Part shown: piece after piece, positions 1 through 8,479 of the stretch
Layout: each line of letters starts with the position of its first letter
Numbering within the stretch: the stretch's first letter is position 1
NCBI RefSeq assembly: GCF_016612545.1
Contig: NZ_JAENRY010000042.1
Coordinates: forward strand, 1-47,614
DNA length: 47,614 bases
Direction: 5' to 3'
DNA from: Streptomyces sp. MBT65
GTDB taxonomy: Bacteria; Actinomycetota; Actinomycetes; Streptomycetales; Streptomycetaceae
Made by a program: the position numbers and the translations under genes
The notes under the pieces: generated by a model
What the model saw: the letters and a program-made list of their open reading frames with translations, nothing else
Databases searched by the model: none
What the model was told of the DNA's origin: nothing

Positions 1-166
1 ATCAGTTTGAAGACGGGCCCTAGTAGGGCTGGAGAGTCCTGGCTGGGCCGGCTGATGGAACCAGGCGGCACGCGCCTCACGACACTCCGCACGGCGCGAC
101 CAGCCGACAGCCAGAAACCTATGCCGATCGTGAGGGTGGAACAGGCCCACCTGAGCGATGGCAGTC

Positions 167-481
167 TCAGTCGCAGTGCTGCGGGGTCTCCCTGACATCA
201 TCCTCCGTATCGACCCGGCTACCACTCCCCCGCCCGACGAAGAAGCTCGACACCGCCGTGATCGTCGAGGTCAGCGCGAGCCGCACGGCCCAGGCTGCGA
301 GGGAGTTGGCGCGGACGGCGGAGGTCAGGTCGGGGCCGTCGAGCAGAGCCCGGCTCAGGGTCAGAGCGCCGAGAGCGCTCAATGCGTAGACCCACCACGG
401 GGGTTCGTTGGAGACGATGAGGACCGAGGCCGCCAAGGCTACGATCACGCTGAGCACGACGGTGAGCGAGACGATGTCCAT
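167..481 (-). CDS. small integral membrane protein, unknown function
   Basis: A 104-residue protein with an ATG start. An N-terminal hydrophobic helix (about residues 3-22) is followed closely by a second one (about 30-45). A moderately hydrophobic stretch near 60-82 ends in a Gly/Ser/Arg-rich tail. No enzymatic motif is visible. It is divergent from the histidine kinase downstream, so a shared promoter region (482-637) is possible but not shown. Codon use fits a real gene. Family not recognised. Confidence 0.6.
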   Translation of the reverse strand: MDIVSLTVVLSVIVALAASVLIVSNEPPWWVYALSALGALTLSRALLDGPDLTSAVRANSLAAWAVRLALTSTITAVSSFFVGRGSGSRVDTEDDVRETPQHCD

Positions 482-637
482 GGCCTCAGCATTCCGTCGC
501 GGGGGACGCCGGTCGTCGGCTTAACGGAGGAAAGGGGCCTCTGCCGAAAGGCAGAAGCGAGGGAGGAGAAGTCGCGACGAAAGCAGCGGTCTCGGGGTGG
601 AACTCACCCTCCGCACCGTGGCAGGCTCGTGGCCGAC

Positions 638-3043
638 ATGGAGACCACACGAGACTGGGCGCTTCCCGGGTTGCTCGTCGCCGTACAGTTGGTGGAGCTG
701 GGGCCCGGCGCCTCGTTCCTGGACACCCGGACACCGGGACCGCTGGGTGCCGCAGGGCTGCTCATCGCCGTCGTCGTGGAGACCGTCGCACTGAGCCGAC
801 GCAGGCATACGCCCGTGCGCACGTTGGTGTGGACGCTGGGGACGTCCGTGCTCGGCCAGGTGGCAGCCTACGACGCCTACGCCGACCTCGGTCTGCTGGT
901 CGCCCTCTACTCCGTCGCGGTCCGCTGCCCCGCCTCCGTCACATCACGGGGTCTGGTCGCGGCCGTGGGTTCGTCCTGGGTGTTGGCGGGGGTACGGTTC
1001 GGCCTTCGCCCCGCTCTCGCCACTCAGCTGACAATCGCGGCGAGCACGTACGTGGTCTGCGTGGGGATCGGACTGGCACGGCGGCAGGGGCTGGCCCGAA
1101 GACTGACGGCGACCCGGCTCCTGGCCGCGGCAGAGGAGACGCGGCGTCAGGCGGCGCTGGACGAACGCGGCAGACTGGCACAAGAGTTGCACGACGTCAG
1201 CGCGCACCATCTCACCTCGGTCGTGGTAACCGTCGACGCAGCTAAGCGGCTTGGCCAGAGCAGACCGGAACTTGTCCGCCAGGCCATGGAGTTCACCGAG
1301 CGGACCGGACACGAAACTCTTACGGCGCTGCATCGACTCGTCACCGTGATGCGGGACGCGGGCCACCCCGACGCCCGGCCGTTGACCGGACGCGTCCAGG
1401 AACTCGTCGCCGGGTTCGGCCGGCTGGCCGGCCCCATCAGCCTCGACTTACCCGACGACCTCGCCGGGCCCGCCGCCGAGGCCGTGCACGCCATAGTCCG
1501 CGAGGCACTCACCAACACCCTGCGGTATGCGCCCGGCGCGACCGTGACCGTGCTCGTACGTCGGCTGGAGGGAACGCTCGAGCTGACCGTGGACAACACC
1601 GAGGCCACCGTGCGCGACGGCACGACCGCTCACGTGGGAATGGGCTCCGGCCGGGGGCTCGCGGGCATGCGAGAGCGCGCCGCGGCCGTGGGCGGGGAAC
1701 TCACCGCCGGTCCCGCGCCTGACGGTGGATGGCGTGTTCGTGCCCGGCTGCCGGACGCCACAGGACCTCGGGGGACAGTCATGCGTCCACGGGGCCTTCC
1801 TCACGACGAGTGGCTGACGGATGGTGCCCTCCTCTTCGGCGCGGCCGCACTCCCCCTGGTCTTCCTACTGACAGGCTTGGAGGGATGGCGACACTACGAG
1901 GGCCAGGACACCCCTCGAGCCGTGGCGCTCGTGGCCGCGCTGCTCGCCCTGCACGCGCTGTCCCTGCTACGGCGGCGCCGTAGCCCCTGGACGTCACTCG
2001 CCGGTGTGGTGGCCGCATCGTGGCTGTGGCCGGTGGCCTGCCTCGTGGCCCCGCTCCTGGGAAGGGTGGCACCGTTCCTCGCAGGCGGACTGCTGGCCGA
2101 GACGGTGGCCGTATACAGCTTGGGCGCCTATGGCCGCAGCGCCTCGATCGGCTGGCCCGCGCCGTTCGTGGCCGCCGCCGCGAGCGGTGCCGTGCTTACC
2201 ATGACGGCCGCCGCCGACGGCTCGCTGGCCGGGGAGACGCCCTCTGTGCTCACCGTCGCGGTGATCGCCTTATCCCTGACCGTGCTGCTGTGCCCGGTAT
2301 ACGCCTCGGCCTGGGGCTCTGGACTGTTCGTGCGGCGTCGAAGGCTGCGCGCCGTGGCCCGCGACGAATTCGCGCTCGGCTCCTCCCGCTGGGAAGCACA
2401 CCTCGCCGCGGCGTCCGAACGGCACCGGCTGGCGGAGCGCCTGCATGACGCGGTGCTGCATCACACGACCTCACTGGTTCGACTCGCTCGCCAGGGAAGG
2501 CTGGACGAGGCAAGCGCCGAGGCGCGCGTGACGCTCGCCGCGATGCGGGAGTTGCTCCATGGGCTGGACACGACCGACAGGACCGACGAGACGAACTCCG
2601 TGGAGGAAGTCGGCCCGGATGACACCGGACCTCGGGCTACCGTGGCCGACCTGCACACCCTGTGCCGAACGGTCCGTCGCGAGGTGAGCGTGCACGGTGC
2701 CGCGGAGGTCGCTGCCGCGGGACTGCCGGAGGCGGTGAACGTGGCGGCCTACCGCCTGACGGAAGCGGCGCTCGGCGCCGGAGACCGGGGACGCGCCCGG
2801 GTCCGGCTGCGGCGCCGCAGGAGGGCACTGCTCCTCACGGTGACCGGCGTGCGCCTGGCCGTGCACGGCCCGGTCGCGGAGCGGCTCCGGGCACAGGCCG
2901 CCGCCGCGGAAGCCCGCATCAGTTTTGAACAGAGCGGTACGGTACGGGTGCTGCTGCCGTTGCCGACCCGTGCGCGCAGGACCCCGGCCTCGGCCCGAGA
3001 GGTCGCGGATAGTCCGGAGGTGTCCTCATCGCCACGCGCGTGA
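638..3043 (+). CDS. two-component sensor histidine kinase, tandem-duplicated architecture
   Basis: Predicted membrane sensor kinase of the NarL/DesK-like (HisKA_3) class that should phosphorylate the adjacent LuxR-type regulator. The first half has several TM helices (about residues 10-150), a HisKA_3 segment with the phospho-acceptor motif ELHDVSAHHL (His near residue 184), and a HATPase_c domain with N-box REALTNTLRYAP and Gly-box GMGSGRGLAGMRER. The second half repeats the plan: a second TM block (about 395-557), an ERLHDAVLHHT dimerisation motif (His near 602) and an ATPase-like tail (about 668-775) that lacks a recognisable N-box Asn and G-box. ATG 638 is chosen; GTG 629 is in frame as an alternative, and the frame stays open further upstream without kinase-like sequence. 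The stop overlaps the GTG of the regulator. Confidence 0.85.
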   Translation: METTRDWALPGLLVAVQLVELGPGASFLDTRTPGPLGAAGLLIAVVVETVALSRRRHTPVRTLVWTLGTSVLGQVAAYDAYADLGLLVALYSVAVRCPASVTSRGLVAAVGSSWVLAGVRFGLRPALATQLTIAASTYVVCVGIGLARRQGLARRLTATRLLAAAEETRRQAALDERGRLAQELHDVSAHHLTSVVVTVDAAKRLGQSRPELVRQAMEFTERTGHETLTALHRLVTVMRDAGHPDARPLTGRVQELVAGFGRLAGPISLDLPDDLAGPAAEAVHAIVREALTNTLRYAPGATVTVLVRRLEGTLELTVDNTEATVRDGTTAHVGMGSGRGLAGMRERAAAVGGELTAGPAPDGGWRVRARLPDATGPRGTVMRPRGLPHDEWLTDGALLFGAAALPLVFLLTGLEGWRHYEGQDTPRAVALVAALLALHALSLLRRRRSPWTSLAGVVAASWLWPVACLVAPLLGRVAPFLAGGLLAETVAVYSLGAYGRSASIGWPAPFVAAAASGAVLTMTAAADGSLAGETPSVLTVAVIALSLTVLLCPVYASAWGSGLFVRRRRLRAVARDEFALGSSRWEAHLAAASERHRLAERLHDAVLHHTTSLVRLARQGRLDEASAEARVTLAAMRELLHGLDTTDRTDETNSVEEVGPDDTGPRATVADLHTLCRTVRREVSVHGAAEVAAAGLPEAVNVAAYRLTEAALGAGDRGRARVRLRRRRRALLLTVTGVRLAVHGPVAERLRAQAAAAEARISFEQSGTVRVLLPLPTRARRTPASAREVADSPEVSSSPRA

Positions 3044-3699
3044 TCGTCGTCGACGACCAGGCGGTGGTCCGCGCCGGGTTCGCCGCCATCATCGACGCCG
3101 AGCCCGACATGACCGTCGTCGGCGAGGCATGGGACGGTGCGAGCGCGGTCGAGCTTGCCGCCCGTGAGGCGCCCGAGCTGGTCCTGATGGATATCGGCAT
3201 GCCGGGCATGGACGGCCTCACCGCGACCCGTTTCATCACGGCGCTGGAGTCCCCACCCCGCGTCCTGGTGCTCACCACCTTCGACCTCGACGCCCATGTG
3301 TACGAGGCTTTGCGAGCCGGCGCCTCCGGCTTCCTACTCAAGGACGCCCAGCCCGAGGAACTCCTGAACGCGCTGCGTGTGGTCGCCTCCGGCGAGGGCA
3401 TCCTCGCCCCGGCCGTCACCCGCCGCCTGATCGACACCTACGCCCAGGGCGCGCCTCCACCTCCCGCGGTGACAGGTGCTCTGGCCGGCCTCACCCCGCG
3501 TGAAAGGGACGTGCTGTTCCGTATCGCCTCGGGCTTGGCCAACTCGGAGATCGCGGCGGCCCTGGGTGTCAGTACTGGAACCGTGAAGACCCATGTCAGC
3601 TCCCTGCTCGCCAAGTTGATGCTGCGCGACAGGGTCCAGGCGACCATTTTCGCGTATGAGACAGGCCTGATCCGGCCGGGCCGCGGACCCGGTCCCTGA
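3040..3699 (+). CDS. LuxR/NarL-family response regulator
   Basis: Cognate regulator of the preceding kinase. The N-terminal receiver domain shows the acidic pair DD, the phospho-acceptor Asp in LVLMDIGMPGMDG, the conserved Thr in LTTFD and Lys in LLKDAQPEE. The C-terminal LuxR helix-turn-helix begins LTPRERDVL and contains GVSTGTVKTHVSSLLAKL. The annotated start is GTG 3040, which overlaps the kinase stop. That start trims the first beta strand to MIVVDD and leaves the clear Shine-Dalgarno GGAGG (3016-3020) 19 bases away. The frame is open upstream, and an ATC codon at 3028, seven bases after the GGAGG, would give an N-terminus reading (M)ATRVIVVDDQ, normal for the family. The true start may be this altered codon. 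Confidence 0.88.
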   Translation: MIVVDDQAVVRAGFAAIIDAEPDMTVVGEAWDGASAVELAAREAPELVLMDIGMPGMDGLTATRFITALESPPRVLVLTTFDLDAHVYEALRAGASGFLLKDAQPEELLNALRVVASGEGILAPAVTRRLIDTYAQGAPPPPAVTGALAGLTPRERDVLFRIASGLANSEIAAALGVSTGTVKTHVSSLLAKLMLRDRVQATIFAYETGLIRPGRGPGP

Positions 3700-3959
3700 C
3701 GTGGACCTCAGAGGGCAGGAACATCCAGATGGCCATCGCATGCCGCCGACTGCCCATCACCCGTACGGCCCGTAGGGATCCGCCCCGATCACCACTACGG
3801 CAGCCCCCGCTCGCCGGCTGGGGCCGACGGTGTCTCCTGATGAAGAGGGCGCCGAGGTGGTGGTCCGGCGGCCGGAGCGCATGCCGTGGTCGAGTTGGAA
3901 CCCGAAAAGGGCTCACCAGGCCAAGGCGGAGGAATGACACCGCAGTCCCGGACCCATGG

Positions 3960-4133
3960 CCATCCGCCTGCTCCTTCGCCGCCCCGCACGCCTCCGACGC
4001 GGCGGCGCTCTGCCTGACCGCCCACCCTGGCGTCCTCCCAGCCACCGCGGACGCGGCGCTGGTGAACGGAGCGACCAGCAACGTACTCACCGGCATCGGC
4101 ACCGGTTCACCGGACAAGCTGCTCCAGCTCGTT
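3960..4133 (+). pseudogene. S8 subtilisin-family peptidase, C-terminal relic
   Basis: Translation in the frame of base 3729 gives SACSFAAPHASDAAALCLTA and then a segment ending VLTGIGTGSPDKLL. This matches the end of subtilisin-like proteases, where the catalytic Ser block GTSxAAPHVxGAAAL is followed by about 35 residues and a TGIGTGSPNxLL terminus. Only this tail is recognisable. The GT of the Ser motif is changed and nothing resembling the Asp or His blocks is found upstream. It is a short decayed fragment without its own start. Confidence 0.55.
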
Positions 4134-4465
4134 CCGCAGCCGAAGCATTCACCGCCGACCGGCTCGGCAGGACCCCGGTGCGCAGGCATCGCCGGCCTCA
4201 CCCGCGGCTGCCCACCGCCGGGGCTGCGGCGGTGCCATCACGCGCCGCTCCGCACGGCTGCGCCGCAGCCGGTCGGTGGCATCGACCGGACACGAGACCG
4301 GTGCGGTCGCGAGGAGAAGGCCGAACCGCTGGACGACGTTGCTCACCGTCACCGGCGAGGCCCCCAGAACAACGGCGCGGGCGGTCGCGCGGTGAATCTC
4401 CTGCGGTAGCAGCCCCGCTGCCACCGGGACCCGCTCGCCGCGGCCGGTACCTCGTGGTACCCCTG
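4134..4465. other. no gene recognised between two gene relics
   Basis: The stretch lies between the protease relic and the integrase-like relic. Open frames exist on both strands. One on the minus strand has a short patch resembling a regulator helix-turn-helix, but no family could be assigned and no ribosome site supports it. It is most likely degenerate sequence. Confidence 0.4.
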
Positions 4466-5028
4466 CGTCCAAGGCCGGATCCCGTCTCGCTGGACGAGGA
4501 CTCCCACTGGGAGATCCTCCACCAGTGTCTGACCGACACAGCCCTGCCGCTCGACGTCCGCTGCTCCGGCGCTGTCCTTTTCCTCTTCGGACAGGAAGTC
4601 ACCCGGATCGCCGCGCTGCCCACCGACGCCGTGACCGTCCGGAATCAGGAAACAGTCCTCCCCCTGGACCGCGTCCCCATCCGCCTGCCCGCCCCCCTGG
4701 CCCGGCTCCTGAGCGAGTTCGCCGACCAGCCACAGCCACCGGGCTGGGCAACGAACTACCCCAACCGCTGGCTCTTCCCCGCAGCCGAGCCGGGCCGTCA
4801 CATCACCGGCAGCACACTGGCCCGCCGCCTCATCGACTAAGGAATCCCCAGCCGCCCCGCCCGCGCCACCGCCCTGGTCCAGCTCGCCCAGGACATGCCT
4901 CCCGCCGTCCTCGCAGCCCTGCTCGGCCTCCACCTCAACACCGTCACGCGATGGCGTTCCCGCGCGGTTACCGACTGGACCGCCTACCTGGAGGCCCGTA
5001 CCTCCAGCCGGGCGGCTGCGGGCTGTGA
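4466..5028 (+). pseudogene. integrase-like conserved Streptomyces protein, C-terminal relic with in-frame stop
   Basis: The frame encodes a stretch beginning DEDSHWEILHQCLTD and including LDVRCSGAVLFLFGQEV, WLFPAAEPGRHI and TLARRLID. A TAA stop follows at 4838-4840. The same frame then resumes with GIPSRPARATALVQLAQDMP and VLAALLGLHLNTVTRW. This is the familiar C-terminal region of a Streptomyces family often labelled hypothetical or recombinase-like (allele GALVLLFGQ ... GI..RPAR..AL). The stop interrupts the family's continuous stretch, so the gene is broken. The N-terminal part is missing. Function of intact members is unproven. Confidence 0.6.
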
Positions 5029-5054
5029 ACCCGGCTCTCGGGCGGTTCTCGGTC

Positions 5055-5405
5055 ATGAACCCTCGGCCGGGAGAAGCTGATTGGCTGCCGTATTCTTCTG
5101 CCGCGGCGAACAGGTGGCGGTCCCTGGGCGAGACGTTCTGGGCCCTGGATCGGGCCATGGGCGGGCAGCGGCGTCCGACTCGGCTGCAGAAATGGGTGGC
5201 CCGGCATCCGATCGTCTCCGGTCTCTGCGTGGCCGGTCCCTTCACGCTCTTCCTTTTGATGGTGTCGCGCGAGGAGGAGCCCGACGATCCCCTGTTCGCT
5301 GTGATCTTCGGCCTGCTCATCGGACTTGTCTTCAGCCTCACGGCCGTCTCGGAGCGGCGCCGGCAGCGCAGGCTCAAGCGCCTGGGGATATGGGACGGAT
5401 CCTGA
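5055..5405 (+). CDS. small membrane protein, unknown function
   Basis: About 116 residues from ATG 5055; an in-frame GTG at 5025 would add ten. A soluble N-terminal part (about 1-45) precedes two close TM helices, one around VSGLCVAGPFTLFLLMV and one around FAVIFGLLIGLVFSLTAV. A very basic tail (ERRRQRRLKRLG) should sit in the cytoplasm. The fold resembles small two-helix Streptomyces membrane proteins of unknown role. It starts immediately after an integrase-like relic, so its native promoter may be lost. No strong ribosome site is seen for either start. Confidence 0.6.
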   Translation: MNPRPGEADWLPYSSAAANRWRSLGETFWALDRAMGGQRRPTRLQKWVARHPIVSGLCVAGPFTLFLLMVSREEEPDDPLFAVIFGLLIGLVFSLTAVSERRRQRRLKRLGIWDGS

Positions 5406-5467
5406 GGACTTGGGCGGGGGCGATCTCGTCGAACAGGTCGTCACCGAGTCTCGGCTAACGTCGCGGC

Positions 5468-6037
5468 ATGATCTCCGACGCATCGTTACCCGAGCATGAG
5501 CTCACAGCCGCCAGCTCTACCGTGGACTACCAGAACCGCTGGATGACCGTCCGCGAGGACAAAACGGTGCGCCACGACGGCGCAGAGGGCTTGTACGGCG
5601 TGGTGCACAAACCTGACTTTTCGTTGATCATTCCGCATGAAAACGGGGGCTTCCACCTCGTTGAGCAGTACCGGTATCCGGTGAAGGCCCGCTATTGGGA
5701 GTTCCCTCAGGGCACGTGGGAAGACAGACCGGACGCAGTCCCGTTGGACTTGGCACGCGGTGAACTTGCGGAGGAGACGGGCCTGGCCGCTCGGACGATG
5801 ACGCCCCTGGGGCACCTCTTCGAAGCCTACGGATACTGTGACCAGGGGTTTCACGTCATTCTTGCCACGGATCTCACCCGTGGCGAACCTCACCTGGACG
5901 ACGAAGAAGCCGGCTTGATCAGCCGCTGGTTTTCTGAGGCGGAAGTGTGGCAGCTGATCGCCGAAGGCCGATTCAAGGACGGTCCGTCAGTAGCGGCCCT
6001 GGCACTGTTCCAGCATTACCGCAAGGACAGCGGCTGA
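5468..6037 (+). CDS. NUDIX hydrolase (ADP-ribose pyrophosphatase-like)
   Basis: A 189-residue NUDIX protein. The segment VEQYRYPVKARYWEFPQGTW and the box ending LARGELAEETGL identify the fold, and the Glu pair needed for Mg binding is present. The Arg of the usual RELxEE core reads Gly (GELAEE), and the spacing ahead of the box is two residues longer than the consensus. The WEFPxG element and the following GYCDQGFHVILA strand are typical of ADP-ribose or GDP-mannose pyrophosphatases. The likely reaction is hydrolysis of a nucleoside diphosphate linked to X in the cytoplasm. Its substrate cannot be read from sequence. No operon partner is evident. Confidence 0.85.
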   Translation: MISDASLPEHELTAASSTVDYQNRWMTVREDKTVRHDGAEGLYGVVHKPDFSLIIPHENGGFHLVEQYRYPVKARYWEFPQGTWEDRPDAVPLDLARGELAEETGLAARTMTPLGHLFEAYGYCDQGFHVILATDLTRGEPHLDDEEAGLISRWFSEAEVWQLIAEGRFKDGPSVAALALFQHYRKDSG

Positions 6038-6131
6038 GACCCAGCGGCAGCAAACAGCGCTTCGATCGGCGTGCCGCCGGATTGCTGGGTGGGGACCTTA
6101 GAGCGTGCATCGGAAGGACGCGGGGACGCCC

Positions 6132-6833
6132 ATGATCCGTCGTCTCGCGTGCTGGTGGCATCCTTGGTCGGTGTTCTCATCCGATCATGTGGGCGCCGTG
6201 TTCTTCGATGTCGACGGCACCCTCGTTCCAGGTACGAGTTCGTCGGTTTTCCTGGCCGGCTTCCTTGGCCATCGGGACGAGTTGGCCAAGGCCGAGGACG
6301 CCTATGCCTCCGGCGCCCTGGACAATCGGCAAGTTTCCGAGCTGGATGCTGCGGGTTGGGCGGGCATGCCCGAAGAACAAGTCGCCGGCTGGCTCGACGG
6401 GCTTCCCTTGGTCTCGGGCATCACGGAGACCGTGGCCTGGTGCCGGCGGAACCAATTGGTGCCCGTGCTGGCAACCCTCGCCTGGTCACCGGTCGGCAGC
6501 TACCTGACCGACCGATTCGGCTTCCACGCGTTCAGCGGACCTCGACTAGAGACCACGGACGGCCGGTTCACAGGCCGGGTCGCCCGCCACTTCGACGAGT
6601 ACGACAAACGAGATTTCGCCCTCGCCCAGGCGCGAGAGTTGGGGTTGACTCTCCGCTCGTGCGGAGCCGTCGGGGACAGCCGCTCCGACCTGCCACTGTT
6701 CGCATCCGTCGGGCTGAGCGTGGCATTCAATGCCTCGGCAGGAGCGCGGGCGGCGGCGACCGCCGCCGTGGACGACAGCGACCTGCGAGGCGTGCTTCCC
6801 CTCTTGAGTCGCCTGGTCACAGCCACTCGTTGA
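6132..6833 (+). CDS. HAD-superfamily phosphatase (SerB-like)
   Basis: A 233-residue HAD hydrolase from ATG 6132 (ATG 6105 is an upstream option). Motif I is FFDVDGTLVPG with both Asp residues, motif II is around LATLAW, the Lys motif is EYDKRDFAL, and motif IV is GAVGDSRSDLPLF. The helical cap follows motif I (about residues 30-95), as in phosphoserine phosphatase-like subclass IB enzymes. The likely substrate is a small phosphomonoester. The 3' end is abnormal: the last five codons overlap the end of an antisense IS5 transposase relic (stop at 6817-6819), so the native C-terminus was probably replaced at an insertion junction. All catalytic motifs are upstream of that junction. Confidence 0.85.
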   Translation: MIRRLACWWHPWSVFSSDHVGAVFFDVDGTLVPGTSSSVFLAGFLGHRDELAKAEDAYASGALDNRQVSELDAAGWAGMPEEQVAGWLDGLPLVSGITETVAWCRRNQLVPVLATLAWSPVGSYLTDRFGFHAFSGPRLETTDGRFTGRVARHFDEYDKRDFALAQARELGLTLRSCGAVGDSRSDLPLFASVGLSVAFNASAGARAAATAAVDDSDLRGVLPLLSRLVTATR

Positions 6834-6946
6834 TGGCCGCTATCAGGAGAGCCGCCTCGTAGCGGACTGCAAGTTTGTCGTATCCCGTGGCCACCGCGCG
6901 GCGCCTTTTGAAGTGGATAACTTCGCACTCCACCACGTGCCGAGCC
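6817..6946 (-). pseudogene. IS5-family transposase, C-terminal relic
   Basis: Reading the minus strand gives RHVVECEVIHFKRRRAVAT followed by YDKLAVRYEAALLIAAINEWL and a TGA at 6817-6819. This is the standard C-terminus of Streptomyces IS5-group transposases, including the E of the DDE triad region (VVE) and the terminal AAINEWL. An in-frame TAG and the edge of the next IS lie just upstream, so only about 40 codons survive. It ends inside the HAD gene, convergent with it. Confidence 0.7.
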
Positions 6947-7014
6947 TAGTAGGGCTTGGTCAGGTGTGTTCGTGAGTGGCGTGTCCGTTGGTGTTTTGGG
7001 GTCGTTGGGGTGGT

Positions 7015-8025
7015 GTGACACCTGAGGAGATGGCCTTGGTCCGCGAGGACTTGGAGGCGTTCGCGGCTGAGTTGTTCGACGGGTTCTTCCGTGCGGATCA
7101 GCGGCGGTGGGGGCAGGCGTATAGGCGCGGGCTGTTGCTGGAGGGGCGGCGCAAGTCGGTGGAGCCGATGGCGGCCCACCTCGGTGAGGACGGCAACCGG
7201 CAGGCGCTGGCGCACTTCATCACCTCCAGCCCGTGGGATCCCTCGCATGTACGGGCCCGTCTGGCCTGGAGGATGCAGGACGTGATCGGGGCCGAGGCGC
7301 TGATCATTGATGACACCGGCTTTCTGAAGGACGGGGACGCCTCGGCGTGTGTGTCGCGGCAGTACACCGGGACCGCGGGCAAGGTCACCAAATGCCAGGT
7401 CGGGGTGTCGCTGCATCTGGCCCGGGATCATGCCTCGGCCGCGGTGAACTGGCGGCTGTTCGTGCCCGCGTCCTGGGATCCTGCCTCCCCGGAGGCAGAC
7501 TCGGACAAGGTCGCCCGCCGGGGCCGCTGCGGCATTCCCGCCCAGGCGGGGCATGTGGAGAAGTGGCAGCTGGCCCTGGACATGATCGACGAGACCCGGT
7601 CGTGGGGCATCGACATCCCCTTGGTCGTCGCGGACGCCGGATACGGGGATGCCGGCGCCTTCCGCCACGGCCTGGAAGAACGCAAGCTGCCCTATGCGGT
7701 GGGCATTTCGTCTCGTCACACCGCTCATCCGGCCGGCTCCCGGCCCGTCCAGCCCGTCTACTCGGGCACCGGCCGACCACCGAAAGTGCAGTATCCCGAG
7801 CCTGCTCAGACCATGAAAAACCTTGTCATTGCGGCCGGGCGGGTGGCTGCGAGGCCGGTGTCCTGGCGGGAAGGCTCCCGGCCGGGCAAGAGCCGAAGCG
7901 GCTTCAACGCATGCACTCGCGGTTCGTCGCCCTGCGCGTGCGCCCAGCCGGACGCGGTGTCCGCCAGGCCACTGACGGGCCGGAGCTGCCCGAGCGGTGG
8001 CTAGTCCTCCAGGTCGAGCCTCGGC
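7015..8025 (+). pseudogene. IS701-family transposase, frameshifted and truncated
   Basis: From GTG 7015 the protein reads TPEEMALVREDLEAFAAELF, then VEPMAAHLGEDGNRQALAHF, the first catalytic Asp in LIIDDTGFLKDG, and the second in VVADAGYGDAGAF, all typical of IS701 transposases. Around 7890-7915 the family sequence leaves this frame and continues one base over as RMHSRFVALRVRPAGRG and PERWLVLQVEP. After about 8025 homology stops, so the region carrying the third acidic residue (usually WRIEHDYRELK) is absent. The element cannot make a working transposase. Its left boundary abuts the IS5 relic near 6950. Confidence 0.8.
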
Positions 8026-8479
8026 AGCCAGCCGCCACGGGAGCCGCGTTTCTTGCGGGTACGCGCTTGGTCGGCCTCGTCTGGAATGGGCAACTCGGCG
8101 CCCGCAGCCCGAATGTGTGGGCACTCTCCGCAGCGGACCGGAGAGTTCCTCGACCGGCTGGTGACAACAGGCGCCCTGACAATTTGGCACCACCATCAGG
8201 AGACCGCCGAGCCAGTCCGGAACTGCCCCAGCCCCTGCACACGGACCCGCCCTGTAGCAGGTCCCCAAAGGAGCCAGACGGCGTGGCGCTGACGTCCGTG
8301 CCGGACCCCGGATGCCACTCGAGAGGAACAACTGGTTCCGCCTGTCCGTAGTATCTCTACACCAAGGCATCCTGCGGCAGTCACAGTGGCTGCACCGCCG
8401 GTACAGCGCAGAGGGAGCCTGCCTCTGTTCAAGACCGCGCGCATGGATCACCGCCGCACACCGAGGAAAGGCCAGCTTC
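8026..8479. other. no gene recognised downstream of the IS701 relic
   Basis: No reading frame on either strand carries a recognisable domain. A stretch around 8110-8200 in the plus frame (RTGEFLDRLVTTGALTIW) has protein-like composition and might be a remnant of another gene, but it lacks a start and cannot be assigned. The 3' end presumably contains the promoter of the gene at 8480. Confidence 0.4.

Noticed and set aside
19..30. CCTAGTAGGGCT at the left window edge and again at 6945-6956 beside IS701, as a shared IS end or target duplication
   Set aside because: A single 12-base match in 47 kb is expected by chance, and flanking bases do not match.
158..637. Upstream in-frame extension of the histidine kinase (about 160 codons)
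   Set aside because: It is antisense to the small membrane-protein gene, very Arg/Gly/Asp-rich and without kinase-like sequence; the kinase starts at 638.
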